From Lichenibacterium ramalinae (GTDB lineage: Bacteria; Pseudomonadota; Alphaproteobacteria; Rhizobiales; Beijerinckiaceae): a stretch of DNA of 64,000 nt. Below, piece by piece: positions 24,169-33,118 of the stretch. The stretch covers positions 1 to 64,000 of the forward strand of contig NZ_QYBC01000017.1 in the NCBI RefSeq assembly GCF_004137085.1, given 5' to 3'. The position numbers and the translations under genes are program-made. Within the stretch, counting starts at the first letter, position 1. Each line of letters opens with the position of its first letter. A model generated the notes under the pieces. It saw only the letters and a program-made list of their open reading frames with translations. It was not told the DNA's origin and ran no database searches.

Positions 24169-25191
24169 TCAGCCCCGCATCGGCTCGGCGCGGGGCAATT
24201 CCGCCAGCGGCGCCGGCCGCGCGTGCGGGCGGCTGGCCAGCATGGAATCGATGAGCGCCAGGGCTTCGCGCCGGCCGCTGTTCGTCACCTGCTCGAAGGG
24301 CGTGAAGGTTTGCCGGAAGTCGAGCGGGGCGAAGACGTCCCGGTAGCGCCGGAGCTCGTTCGGCGTCATCGGGATGCCGCGCACGAAGGCCTTGTGGGTC
24401 GAGATGGTGGTGGCGCGGCGGCGGTCGGCGGGGTCGAGTTCGAACTTCAGCGCGTCGCCGCAGAACAGGATGCGGCGGCCCCGGTCGTAGAGGACGGTGT
24501 GGCCGTCGAAATGGCCGGCCGTGAGGTGCAGTTCCAGGCCGGGCAACGGCTCCAGCACGGCGTCGAACGGCCAGGTGACGCAGACGGCGCCCGACCAGGC
24601 GAGGTCGCCGGGGTGGAGCGCCAGTTCGGGGTCGAACCTGTCCTGCACCTGCCAGAGCGCGCCGTAGCTGTGCGGGTGCGAGGCCGCCAGCACCTGCACG
24701 CCGCCGAGGTCCGCGATGAAGGCCAGGGCTTCGGGGCTGAAGGCCGCGCAGCCCTCGAACATTAGGTTCCCGGCGGGGCCTTGCAGCAGATAGCTCATGG
24801 AGCCGATGCCGCTGACGGGCTCGTTCCAGAAGCGCCACAGCCCGGGCTCGAGCTCCTCCCAATGGCAGGGGTAGAGCGCTTGAGCCTCGGCGAGCGTGCG
24901 GAAGCTCCAGCCCGTCTGCGGCACGACGTGGCGGGCGTCGAGGCAGAGCGGGCAGGCGGGCGGCGCCTCGAAATGGCGCTGCCAGAAGCCGCAATTGTCA
25001 CAGAAGAATGCCGGCAGATCGAGCGCCCCCGCGAAGGGCAGGTAGCCGGGGCTCACGCTGGCGGGCCCGGACGGACGTGGAACGATGGGCTCTGGCGCAA
25101 GGCAGCCTCCGTGGATGATGCGCAGGACATCGGGCGCGGGGTCCCGGGCGTCCAGGGCGCCGCGCGGCTTGACAGTCGGTCGCGGCAGCAC
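24169..25191 (-). CDS. MBL-fold protein with N-terminal zinc ribbon
   Basis: Encodes up to 340 residues from a GTG; a GTG at 25056 would give 295 and is about equally likely. A zinc ribbon (CDNC ... CPLC) precedes a metallo-beta-lactamase-like domain. The first metal motif is degenerate: HPHSYGAL replaces HxHxDH. A later histidine (LTAGHFDGH) and aspartate (FCGDAL) remain. It may bind one metal or work like flavodiiron/rubredoxin-linked relatives; the function is unknown. It ends 10 bases from the ymdB stop on the opposite strand. Confidence 0.75.
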   Translation of the reverse strand: MLPRPTVKPRGALDARDPAPDVLRIIHGGCLAPEPIVPRPSGPASVSPGYLPFAGALDLPAFFCDNCGFWQRHFEAPPACPLCLDARHVVPQTGWSFRTLAEAQALYPCHWEELEPGLWRFWNEPVSGIGSMSYLLQGPAGNLMFEGCAAFSPEALAFIADLGGVQVLAASHPHSYGALWQVQDRFDPELALHPGDLAWSGAVCVTWPFDAVLEPLPGLELHLTAGHFDGHTVLYDRGRRILFCGDALKFELDPADRRRATTISTHKAFVRGIPMTPNELRRYRDVFAPLDFRQTFTPFEQVTNSGRREALALIDSMLASRPHARPAPLAELPRAEPMRG

Positions 25192-25292
25192 CTAACCACG
25201 AACACCGCGGGTCGAAGCCCGCCGTCAGCGTTCACGTCGGTCGACGCGCCATCGGCCCCCGGCTGCCCGGGGGACCAGGATCAGGCGCTCCC

Positions 25293-26483
25293 ATGACGAC
25301 GACCGCACATCCCGCCACCACCTCCTGCACCGCCCTCGCCGGCATCGGGCCGCTGTTCCCCGTGGTGTTCTGCGGCTATCTCGCGCTCGGTCTGCCGCTG
25401 CCGGCGCTGGCCCTCCAGGTCCACGACCGGCTCGGGTTCAGCGCCGTCGCGGTCGGCTGGGTCGTCGGCATCCAGTCGCTGGCCACGGTGCTGACGCGCG
25501 GCTTCGCCGGCCGGCTCACCGACACGCGCGGCCCGAAGCTCGGCGCCCTGCTGGGCCTGCCGCTAGCGGCCGTCGCCGGGCTGCTCTACCTCGCCTCGGA
25601 GGCGGTGGCGGGTCGTCCCGGCCTGAGCCTCGCGCTGCTGCTGGCCGGGCGGCTGGCGCTGGGTCCCGCCGAAAGCCTGTTCCTCACCGGCACCATGGCG
25701 TGGGGCATCGCGCGGCTCGGCCCCGCCCGCACCGGCCGCGTCATGGCGTGGCAGGGGATCGGCATCTTCGGCGCCCTGGCGGTCGGCGCGCCGCTGGGCC
25801 TCGCCGTGATGGAGCGCTACGGCTTCGCCGCGGTCGCCGCCGCCGCCGCCCTCGTGCCCTTCCTCGGCCTCCTCGTCGCCCTCGCCATCGCGCCGGAGGC
25901 CGGCATCCCGGGCCAGCGCCTGCCGTTCCGCCGCGTCATCGCCCTCATCTGGCGGCAGGGCGTCGGCCTGGGCCTGGCCGGCGTCCCCTTCGCGGCGCTG
26001 GCGGCCTTCGTCAGCCTGGATTACGCGGCCCACGGCTGGACGGGCGCCGGCCTCGCGCTGTCGGGCTTCGGCGCCGGCTACATCGCCATGCGGGTCTTCT
26101 TCGCCCATTGGCCCGACCGGTTCGGCGGCGCCCGCGTGGCGGCGGCCTCGCTCGCCGTCGAGGCGATCGGCCAGGCCGTCCTCTGGGCGGCACCGAATGC
26201 CGGGGTCGCCCTCGTCGGCGCGAGCCTCACCGGCATCGGCTTCTCGCTCGTCTTCCCGGCGCTCGGCGTCGAGGCGACGCGGCGGGTGCCGCCGCAGAGC
26301 CGCGGCCTCGCCGTGGGCGGCTTCGTGGCCTTCCTGGACCTCGCCATCGGCCTCACCGGACCCTTGGCGGGCTTCCTCGCCGCGGGGTTCGGATTCCCCT
26401 CCGTCTTCCTCGCCGGGGGGGCCGCCTGCCTGCTGGCGATCCTGACGCTCGTCGGGCAGGGCGGGGCAGGCCGGCAGGGCTGA
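25293..26483 (+). CDS. MFS transporter, YhhS/YfcJ-like
   Basis: Encodes 396 residues with twelve predicted membrane helices. The sequence VVFCGYLALGLPLPALALQVHD, then GLVIG-like GWVVGIQSLATVLTRGFAGRLTDTRGPK, GRLALGPAESLFLTGTMAWGI and RTGRVMAWQGIGIFGALAVGAPLG closely follow the YhhS/YfcJ branch of drug/sugar efflux permeases. The substrate is not known. Alone on its strand, convergent with a VOC gene 18 bases downstream. Confidence 0.9.
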   Translation: MTTTAHPATTSCTALAGIGPLFPVVFCGYLALGLPLPALALQVHDRLGFSAVAVGWVVGIQSLATVLTRGFAGRLTDTRGPKLGALLGLPLAAVAGLLYLASEAVAGRPGLSLALLLAGRLALGPAESLFLTGTMAWGIARLGPARTGRVMAWQGIGIFGALAVGAPLGLAVMERYGFAAVAAAAALVPFLGLLVALAIAPEAGIPGQRLPFRRVIALIWRQGVGLGLAGVPFAALAAFVSLDYAAHGWTGAGLALSGFGAGYIAMRVFFAHWPDRFGGARVAAASLAVEAIGQAVLWAAPNAGVALVGASLTGIGFSLVFPALGVEATRRVPPQSRGLAVGGFVAFLDLAIGLTGPLAGFLAAGFGFPSVFLAGGAACLLAILTLVGQGGAGRQG

Positions 26484-26501
26484 TCGGAAACCCTGCCGAA
26501 G

Positions 26502-26924
26502 TCAGCAGGGCAGCACACCTCCCGCTATGGCCGGTCCGCCTCGCGGTTCGATCAGGTCCCACCTGTTGCCGTACAGGTCTTCGAAGACCGCGACGACGCC
26601 GTAGGACTCGTGACGTGGCGCCTCGACGAAGCGCACACCTCGCGCCGAGAAAGCCGCGGCATCACGGGCGAAGTCGTCCGTCGTCAGGAAGAAGGCGACG
26701 CGTCCCCCCGTCTGATGCCCGACGGCGGTTTTTTGCTCGCCCGATGCGGCGTGCGCCAGGAGCAGGTTTGCGCCGCTACCGCCGGGCGGTCCCACGACGA
26801 CCCAGCGCTTGCCGCCGTCCAACGGCTCGTCGGAGATCGAGACGAACCCCAGTCGACCGACAAAGAACGCGAGAGCCTCGTCGTAATCCGCCACCACCAA
26901 TGTCACGAGTCCGATCGACGGCAT
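26502..26924 (-). CDS. VOC-fold (glyoxalase-like) protein
   Basis: Encodes 140 residues from the ATG at 26924, preceded by aaaggag. It has one VOC domain made of two beta-alpha-beta3 units: LVTLVVADYDEALAFFVGRLGF ... VVGPPGG, then GGRVAFFLTTDDFARDAAAF ... VFEDLYGNRWDLIEP. This resembles the PhnB/bleomycin-resistance-like VOC group; the substrate is unknown. Its G+C is a little below its neighbours. It is divergent from the next VOC gene (75-base gap). Confidence 0.88.
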   Translation of the reverse strand: MPSIGLVTLVVADYDEALAFFVGRLGFVSISDEPLDGGKRWVVVGPPGGSGANLLLAHAASGEQKTAVGHQTGGRVAFFLTTDDFARDAAAFSARGVRFVEAPRHESYGVVAVFEDLYGNRWDLIEPRGGPAIAGGVLPC

Positions 26925-26998
26925 GAGGGTGCGCTCCTTTGTATTAAAACCCGCCTCCGCGCGTTGGCCGACCACATCGTGAGAGACGGGACGCCCGC

Positions 26999-27379
26999 AT
27001 GAAGATCGAGAGCCTTGACCACCTCGTCCTCACCGTGGCCGACATCGAGCGGGCCTGCATCTTCTACGAGGCCGTGCTCGGCATGGAGCACGTCGAGGCC
27101 GACGGGCGCCACGCGCTGCATTTCGGCACGCAGAAGATCAACCTGCACCAGAAGGACCACACGTTCGAGCCCAAGGCCCGCCACCCGGCGCCGGGCTCGG
27201 CCGACCTCTGCTTCCTCACCGCCGTCCCCATGCCGGACGTGCTCACCCATCTCGCCCGCTGCGACGTGCCGCTGGTCGAAGGCCCGGTCGGCCGCTCCGG
27301 CGCGACCGGACCGCTGCTGTCCGTCTATGTCCGGGACCACGACGAGAACCTCATCGAGATCAGCAACCTCGTCCGATGA
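26999..27379 (+). CDS. VOC-fold protein, GLOD5-like
   Basis: Encodes 126 residues with the pattern of the short glyoxalase-domain group: ESLDHLVLTVADIERACIFYEAVLGM, HFGTQKINLHQ, PGSADLCFLTAVPMPDV, and SVYVRDHDENLIEISN with the metal-ligand glutamate near the end. Members are predicted metal-dependent lyases or dioxygenases of unknown substrate. The 9-base gap to the convergent Lrp-type gene leaves no room for a terminator. Confidence 0.9.
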   Translation: MKIESLDHLVLTVADIERACIFYEAVLGMEHVEADGRHALHFGTQKINLHQKDHTFEPKARHPAPGSADLCFLTAVPMPDVLTHLARCDVPLVEGPVGRSGATGPLLSVYVRDHDENLIEISNLVR

Positions 27380-27388
27380 GTTGACGGG

Positions 27389-27850
27389 TCAGGCGAAACC
27401 CGTGGGCAGGGCGCTGTCGTCCTTCAGGGTTTCCATCGAGATCGAGGCCGAGACGTCCGAAAGTTCGACGCGCCCGACCAGGGCCTTGTAGACCGTGTCG
27501 TAGTGCTCGACGTTGGGCAGCACCATCTTCAGCACGTAGTCGTAGTGGCCTGTCAGGCGGTGGACCTCGACGATCTCGGGGATGTCGGCGAGGGCGCGGC
27601 GGAAGGCGTCGAGCCAGTCCGCGGCGTGGCGCGTCGTCCGCACCATGACGAAGACCGTGGTGGGCACCCGCATGGCCCGCCGGTCGAGGATCGCCACCTG
27701 GCGGGCGATGTAGCCGGCCTCGCGCAGCCGGGCGATGCGGCGCGAACAGGCCGAGACGCTGAGCGCCACGCGCTCCGCGAGAACCGTCACCGACGCCTCG
27801 GCATCGCGCTGGAGCAGGGTGAGGAGCTTGCGGTCGCGGTCGTCGAGCAT
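27389..27850 (-). CDS. Lrp/AsnC-family transcription regulator
   Basis: Encodes 153 residues from the ATG at 27850. The N-terminal helix-turn-helix (LLQRDAEASVTVLAERVALSVSACSRRIARL, about 11-41) and the C-terminal RAM ligand-binding domain (VTGHYDYVLKMV-like LTGHYDYVLKMVLPNVEHYDTV) are complete. The family senses amino acids and regulates their metabolism. It is transcribed away from the Asp/Glu racemase gene across a 164-base gap, so it may control that gene (inference). Confidence 0.93.
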   Translation of the reverse strand: MLDDRDRKLLTLLQRDAEASVTVLAERVALSVSACSRRIARLREAGYIARQVAILDRRAMRVPTTVFVMVRTTRHAADWLDAFRRALADIPEIVEVHRLTGHYDYVLKMVLPNVEHYDTVYKALVGRVELSDVSASISMETLKDDSALPTGFA

Positions 27851-28014
27851 GGAAACCAATTTGCGCCGGTCAGGCCTGCAGCGCAAACGGTTGGCGCCGC
27901 CGTACGTTATCGCGCCCGGCCCTTGCACGATGCGGCGCTGGCCAAGCTGAAAACGCGCACCGTTTGTTCCGAAGCTGCGCCATGATCTCGATGGGTCAGC
28001 GCAGGAGCGACAGC

Positions 28015-28737
28015 ATGAAGACCATCGGCCTCATCGGCGGCATGTCGTGGGAAAGCACCCTCGTCTACTACCGCATGCTGAACGAGGGCGTGCGGGCCCG
28101 CCGCGGCGGGCTGCATTCGGCCGCCGTGCTGCTCCATTCGCTCGACTTCGAGTCCGTCGTCCGCCTGCAGAAGGCCGGGCGCTGGGACGAGGCCGGCACC
28201 ATGCTGGGGGCGGCCGGCGCCGGCCTGGCGCGAGCCGGCGCCGATTGCGTGCTGATCTGCACCAACACCATGCATCTCGTCTCCGAGCCGGTGGAGCGCG
28301 CCGCCGGCGTGCCGCTGATCGACATCATCGCCGAGACGGGCCGTGACATCGCCGCCGCGGGGTGCCGGCGCCCGCTGCTCCTCGCCACCCGCTACACGAT
28401 GGAGCACGGCTTCTACGCCCGGCGCATGCGGGCCGGGACCGGCATCGACGTCGTGGTGCCGGCGGCGGACGACCGCGGGCTGGTGCACGACATCATCTTC
28501 GACGAGCTGTGCCAGGGGCTTGTGCGGGAAAGCTCGCGTGCCCGGATGATGGATGTGATCGCCCGCGGCGTCGCCGCCGGGGCCGACAGCGTCATCCTGG
28601 GCTGCACCGAGATCTGCCTGCTGCTGGATCCCGGCGCGCTGCCGGTGCCGGGATTCGATTCCACGGCGATCCACGCCCGTGCGGCGCTCGACTTCGCGCT
28701 CGGCGCCGAGCGGCCCGCGCTGCGCGACGCCGCCTGA
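28015..28737 (+). CDS. Aspartate/glutamate racemase family protein
   Basis: Encodes 240 residues from the ATG at 28015, behind gcaggagcga. The YgeA-like opening TIGLIGGMSWESTLVYYRMLNE is followed by the two catalytic cysteines of PLP-independent racemases, Cys82 in ICTNTMH and Cys197 in LGCTEI. It should interconvert D and L forms of Asp, Glu or a related amino acid. It lies divergent from an Lrp-type regulator and 4 bases before a class II amidotransferase gene, suggesting a small amino-acid module. Confidence 0.92.
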   Translation: MKTIGLIGGMSWESTLVYYRMLNEGVRARRGGLHSAAVLLHSLDFESVVRLQKAGRWDEAGTMLGAAGAGLARAGADCVLICTNTMHLVSEPVERAAGVPLIDIIAETGRDIAAAGCRRPLLLATRYTMEHGFYARRMRAGTGIDVVVPAADDRGLVHDIIFDELCQGLVRESSRARMMDVIARGVAAGADSVILGCTEICLLLDPGALPVPGFDSTAIHARAALDFALGAERPALRDAA

Positions 28738-28741
28738 CCCC

Positions 28742-29548
28742 GTGTGCCGCTTCCTCGCCTACCTCGGTGCGCCGAGCCTCCTCGATCGGCTGCTCGTCAC
28801 CCCCGAGGCCTCGCTGATCGCGCAGTCGCTCGCGGCCCGCGAAGCCAAGACGGTGGTGAACGCCGACGGCTGCGGCATCGGCTGGTACGGCGAGCGCGAG
28901 GAGCCCGGCACCTATCACGGCATCCTGCCGGCCTGGTCGGACCGCAACCTCCTGTCGCTGTGCCGGCAGATCCGCAGCCCGATGTTCGCCGCCCATATCC
29001 GCTCGGCGACCTCGGGCGACGTGTCGGCGGCGAACTGCCACCCCTTCACCCACGGGCGGCACCTCTTCATGCACAACGGCCAGATCGGAGGCTACGAGAC
29101 CGTCCGCCGCCGCGTCGACGCGCTGGTCCCCGACGACACCTACGGGCTGCGGCGCGGCAACGGCGACAGCGAGGTAATCTTCCTCGCCGCCCTGGCCCGG
29201 GGCCTCGCCGAGGACCCGGTCGGCGCCATGGCGGCGACCCTGGGCGAGATCCTCGCCATCCTGCGCGGCGCCGGCATCGGCAAGCCGCTGCGCTTCGCCG
29301 CCGTCCATGCCGACGGGGCGCGGCTGCGGGCCTTCCGTTGGGCCAGCGACGGGCGGCCGCCCTCGCTCTATTGGCGGCACGAGGCCGCCGGGCGCATCAT
29401 CGCCTCCGAGCCTTTCGACGCGGGGACGGATTGGCGGTCCGTGCCGTCCGGCAGCGTGCTGACGCTCGGGCCGGACGGCGAGGAGCGCTGCGAGCCCTTC
29501 ACGGTCGATGGCGCGGCTTCGGCAGCGGTCGATGTCCGCGCCGCTTGA
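28742..29548 (+). CDS. Class II glutamine amidotransferase (EgtC/YafJ-like)
   Basis: Encodes 268 residues. The GTG at 28742 was chosen because it puts Cys at position 2 (M-C-R-F-L-A-Y-L-G), the nucleophile exposed when Met is removed in this family. Other motifs fit: NADGCGIGWYG, AHIRSATSGDVSAANCHPFTHG, FMHNGQIGGYE and LRRGNGDSEVIFLAAL. Glutaminase of the N-terminal nucleophile type; no synthase domain is fused. YafJ/EgtC relatives hydrolyse gamma-glutamyl amides. It follows the racemase by 4 bases. Confidence 0.92.
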   Translation: MCRFLAYLGAPSLLDRLLVTPEASLIAQSLAAREAKTVVNADGCGIGWYGEREEPGTYHGILPAWSDRNLLSLCRQIRSPMFAAHIRSATSGDVSAANCHPFTHGRHLFMHNGQIGGYETVRRRVDALVPDDTYGLRRGNGDSEVIFLAALARGLAEDPVGAMAATLGEILAILRGAGIGKPLRFAAVHADGARLRAFRWASDGRPPSLYWRHEAAGRIIASEPFDAGTDWRSVPSGSVLTLGPDGEERCEPFTVDGAASAAVDVRAA

Positions 29549-29718
29549 GGGCCGATGAAGGGACGCCGGTCCGCCCGCAACGGGGACGGGTCCCTCAGTC
29601 CTATCGAGAGGCGTTCCGTCGCGAGCCCGCAACAGTCGCCGAGTCTGCGCGGGCCGGGCTTGCGGCCCGGCGCCGATCCCGTCAGGAACGCGGAACGCCA
29701 CCCTCCCCGGGAGTCCCC

Positions 29719-30936
29719 ATGTCCTCGGCCGTCGCCGACGTCGCCTCGCCGTCCGCCGCTATCGTCCCGCGGCGGGATCCGCCCCGCGGCTCCTGGCTGC
29801 AGCCCGTCTCGACCGGGCTGCTCGCCGCCATCGTGGGATTCGCCTCGACCTTCACCATCGTGCTGCAGGGGCTGACGCGGGTCGGCGCGACCCCGGCCCA
29901 GGCCGCCTCGGGCCTGCTCGCCATCTGCGTGTTGCAGGGGGTGATGTCCATCGGGCTCAGCCTGTGGCGGCGCGAGCCGATCTCGATCGTCTGGTCGACG
30001 CCCGGCTCGGCCCTGATGATCGCCACGGGCCTGCCGGCCGGCGGCTATCCGGCGGCGGTCGGCGCCCTGCTGTTCGCCGCGGCGCTGATCGTCGTGGCGG
30101 GCGTGTGGTCGCCCTTCGGCCGGCTCGTCGGCGCCATCCCGAAGAGCCTCGCCGGCGCCATGCTGGCCGGCATCCTCTTCGGCCTGTGCCTCGCGCCCGT
30201 GAAGGCCATGACGGAGGTGCCGGCCCTGGCGGCCCCGATCGTCCTGGCCTGGGCGCTGGCCTGGCGCTTCGCCCGGCCCTATGCGGTGCCGGCGGCACTC
30301 CTCGTCACCATCGCCGTCGTGGTCTTCGTCGCCAAGCTGCCGCCCGGCGCCTTCGCCGGGAGCTGGCCCCAGCCGGCCTTCACGCCCCCGAGCCTCGTCT
30401 GGGCCACGCTCGGCAGCCTCGGCCTGCCGCTGTTCATCGTCACCATGGCGTCCCAGAACGTGCCGGGCCTCGCCGTGCTGCAGGCCAACGGCTACCGCCC
30501 CCGGATCGGGCCGATCTTCGTCGCCACCGGCCTCGGCTCGGCCGTCACGGCCCTGCTCGGCGGCCCGCTGATGAACCTCGCCGCCATCACGGCGGCGCTC
30601 TGCGCCGGGCCCGACGCCCATGCCGACCCCGCCCGGCGCTATTGGTCGACCGTGGTGGCCGGCCTCGCCTACGTGGCGCTCGGCCTCGGCGCGGGCGCCG
30701 CCGCCGTCCTGGTCACGGCCTCGCCGCCCCTGCTGATCCAGGCCGTGGCCGGCCTCGCCCTGCTGGGCAGCCTCGCCGGCGCCCTCGCCACCGCTCTCGG
30801 CGACGAGCGCGAGCGCCTGCCCGCCATCGTCACCTTCGCGGTCGCGGCCTCGAGCATCGTCGTCGCCGGCATCGGCGCGCCGTTCTGGGCGCTGGCGGCC
30901 GGGGGCGTGCTGCTCGCGCTGGAGCGTTGGCGCTGA
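29719..30936 (+). CDS. benE: Benzoate/H+ symporter BenE-like
   Basis: Encodes 405 residues with about twelve membrane helices. BenE-family stretches are plain: PVSTGLLAAIVGFASTFTIVLQGL, PISIVWSTPGSALMIATG, IPKSLAGAMLAGILFGLCLAP and MASQNVPGLAVLQANGY. Family members import benzoate or related aromatic acids, but no aromatic-degradation gene is nearby, so the substrate is open. A 6-bp hairpin (30945-30961) sits between this gene and convergent ubiG. Confidence 0.92.
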   Translation: MSSAVADVASPSAAIVPRRDPPRGSWLQPVSTGLLAAIVGFASTFTIVLQGLTRVGATPAQAASGLLAICVLQGVMSIGLSLWRREPISIVWSTPGSALMIATGLPAGGYPAAVGALLFAAALIVVAGVWSPFGRLVGAIPKSLAGAMLAGILFGLCLAPVKAMTEVPALAAPIVLAWALAWRFARPYAVPAALLVTIAVVVFVAKLPPGAFAGSWPQPAFTPPSLVWATLGSLGLPLFIVTMASQNVPGLAVLQANGYRPRIGPIFVATGLGSAVTALLGGPLMNLAAITAALCAGPDAHADPARRYWSTVVAGLAYVALGLGAGAAAVLVTASPPLLIQAVAGLALLGSLAGALATALGDERERLPAIVTFAVAASSIVVAGIGAPFWALAAGGVLLALERWR

Positions 30937-30975
30937 GGCCGATCCGCCCGCTGGACGGGCGCCGAGGCTCGGGAC

Positions 30976-31743
30976 CTATGCGGGTCGCTTCGCCGACACC
31001 AGGTAGTTGACGTCCGTGTCGCGCGACAGGCCCCAGCTGTTGCGCAGCGGGTCGAAGACCATGCCGGTGCGGTCGAGGAGCTTCAACCCGGCGAGGCGCA
31101 CCGGCGTGGCGATCTCGTCCGGGGTGCGGAACTGGTTCCAGTCGTGGGTGCCGCGCGGCAGCCAGCGCAGCACGTATTCGGCGCCCACGATGGCCAGCGC
31201 GAAGCTCTTGGCGGTGCGGTTCAGGGTGGACAGCACGAAGAGGCCGCCGGGGCGCACCAGCCCGCAGGCCGTCATGACGAAGGCGTCGGGGTCGGGCACG
31301 TGCTCGACGACCTCGAGAGCCAGCACGACGTCGAAGAGGTCGCCGGCCTCGGCCAGGGTTTCCGCCGTCGTCGCCCGGTAGTCCACCGCGACGCCGGCCT
31401 CGGCGGCGTGGCGCGCCGCCACCGCGACGTTGTTGGGCGCGGGGTCGATCCCGGTGACGCGGCCGCCGAGCCGCGCCAGAGGCTCGGACAACAGGCCGCC
31501 GCCCGAGCCGATGTCGAGGATCGACAGCCCGGCGAGGGGCAGGGGCGCGTCTGCTCCCACCGCGAAGTGCCGCACGATCAGGTCGCGGATGTAGCGCAGG
31601 CGGGTGGGGTTCAGGCGGTGGAGCGGCGCCATGGCGCCCTTGGGGTCCCACCAGGCGTCGCCGAGCGCGTCGTAGCGGGCGACGTCGGCGCCGTCCACGC
31701 GGGTCGCGGGGCCGTAGTCGGTGGGGGCGGTGGGTTGCGGCAT
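30976..31743 (-). CDS. ubiG: Ubiquinone biosynthesis O-methyltransferase UbiG
   Basis: Encodes 255 residues from the ATG at 31743. It shows DALGDAWWDPKGAMAPLHRLNPTRLRYI, the SAM site LDIGSGGGLLSEPLA (76-90), LEVVEHVPD, and the C-terminal LPRGTHDWNQFRTPDE with NYLVSAKR. UbiG performs both O-methylations of ubiquinone synthesis. It is divergent from lysC (136-base gap), an arrangement common in rhizobia. Confidence 0.97.
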   Translation of the reverse strand: MPQPTAPTDYGPATRVDGADVARYDALGDAWWDPKGAMAPLHRLNPTRLRYIRDLIVRHFAVGADAPLPLAGLSILDIGSGGGLLSEPLARLGGRVTGIDPAPNNVAVAARHAAEAGVAVDYRATTAETLAEAGDLFDVVLALEVVEHVPDPDAFVMTACGLVRPGGLFVLSTLNRTAKSFALAIVGAEYVLRWLPRGTHDWNQFRTPDEIATPVRLAGLKLLDRTGMVFDPLRNSWGLSRDTDVNYLVSAKRPA

Positions 31744-31879
31744 GGGGGCTGGGCTTCCGGCGGCCCGCGTTGACAATGCGGGCCGGTGCCGCCATCCATA
31801 CGCGCCCTCCGGCCCGGGGGCGAGCCCCGGCGCGCGCCGCGGACCCCGGGGCCGGTCCCGTTCCTCCTGTCCAGAGCCG

Positions 31880-33118
31880 ATGAGCCGTCTTGTCCTGAAA
31901 TTCGGCGGCACCTCCGTCGCCAACATCGATCGGATCCGCAACTCCGCCCGCCACGTCAAGCGCGAGGTCGACGCGGGCCACGAGGTCGCCGTCATCGTGT
32001 CGGCCATGTCGGGCAAGACGAACGAACTCGTCGCCTGGTGCGCCGAAGCCTCGCCGCTGCACGACGCCCGCGAATACGACGCGATCGTGGCATCGGGCGA
32101 ACTCGTCACCGCGGGCCTCATGGCCATCGTGCTGCAGGAGATGGGTGTCCAGGCCCGCTCCTGGCAGGGCTGGCAGATCCCCATCCTGACGTCGGACGCC
32201 CACGGCGCCGCCCGCATCCAGTCGATCGACGGCGGCGAGATCGTGCGCCGCTTCTCCGAGCGCCAGGAGGTCGCCGTGATCGCGGGCTTCCAGGGCCTGC
32301 ACGGCGATTCGGGCCGCATCACCACGCTCGGCCGCGGCGGTTCCGACACCAGCGCGGTGGCGGTGGCGGCCGCCATCGGCGCCGACCGCTGCGACATCTA
32401 CACGGACGTCAACGGCGTCTACACCACCGATCCCCGGGTCGTGCCCAAGGCCCGCCGGCTCGACCGCGTCACCTTCGAAGAGATGCTCGAGATGGCGTCG
32501 CTCGGCGCCAAGGTGCTGCAGGTCCGCTCGGTCGAAGTGGCCATGAACCACAACGTCAAGGTCTTCGTCCGCTCGTCCTTCGACGATCCCGCCCAACCCA
32601 AGCCCGGCACGCTGATCTGCGCCGAGGAAGACATCATGGAACAACAGGTCGTCACCGGCATCGCCTTCGCCAAGGACGAGGCGCAGATCACGCTGCGCCG
32701 CATCGCCGACAAGCCCGGCGTGGCGGCGGCGATCTTCATGCCGCTGGCCGAGGCCGGCATCAACGTCGACATGATCATCCAGGTCGTCAGCGACGACACC
32801 ACCACAACCGACATGACCTTTACGGTGCCGGGCGCGGACTTCGAGCGCGCCAAGGCGCTGCTCGCCGAACGCCGGGAGGAGATCGGCTACACGGTGCTGC
32901 AGGGCACCGACGACGTCGTCAAGGTTTCGGCCATCGGCATCGGCATGCGCTCCCACGCCGGCGTCGCGGCCCGCGCCTTCCGCGCCCTGTCCGAGAAGGG
33001 CATCAACATCCGCGCCATCACGACCTCCGAGATCAAGTTCTCGGTGCTGATCGATTCCGCCTATACCGAACTCGCCGTGCGGACGCTGCACACGCTCTAC
33101 GGGCTCGACAAGCCCTGA
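31880..33118 (+). CDS. lysC: Aspartate kinase
   Basis: Encodes 412 residues from the ATG at 31880. KFGGTSVAN (7-15) binds nucleotide; GGSDTSAVAVAAAIGA and DVNGVYTTDPR mark the kinase domain, FEEMLEMASLGAKVLQ the end of it. Two ACT domains occupy about 265-412 (ISEQVVTGI-type start through SVLIDSAYTELAVRTLH). It phosphorylates aspartate, the first step to lysine, methionine and threonine, and is usually feedback-controlled through ACT. Its downstream neighbour is ptsP. Confidence 0.97.
   Translation: MSRLVLKFGGTSVANIDRIRNSARHVKREVDAGHEVAVIVSAMSGKTNELVAWCAEASPLHDAREYDAIVASGELVTAGLMAIVLQEMGVQARSWQGWQIPILTSDAHGAARIQSIDGGEIVRRFSERQEVAVIAGFQGLHGDSGRITTLGRGGSDTSAVAVAAAIGADRCDIYTDVNGVYTTDPRVVPKARRLDRVTFEEMLEMASLGAKVLQVRSVEVAMNHNVKVFVRSSFDDPAQPKPGTLICAEEDIMEQQVVTGIAFAKDEAQITLRRIADKPGVAAAIFMPLAEAGINVDMIIQVVSDDTTTTDMTFTVPGADFERAKALLAERREEIGYTVLQGTDDVVKVSAIGIGMRSHAGVAARAFRALSEKGINIRAITTSEIKFSVLIDSAYTELAVRTLHTLYGLDKP

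Noticed and set aside
29549-29718. Possible additional copy of the dispersed repeat before benE
   Set aside because: It has short GC-rich stems but none of the shared blocks of copies A-C.
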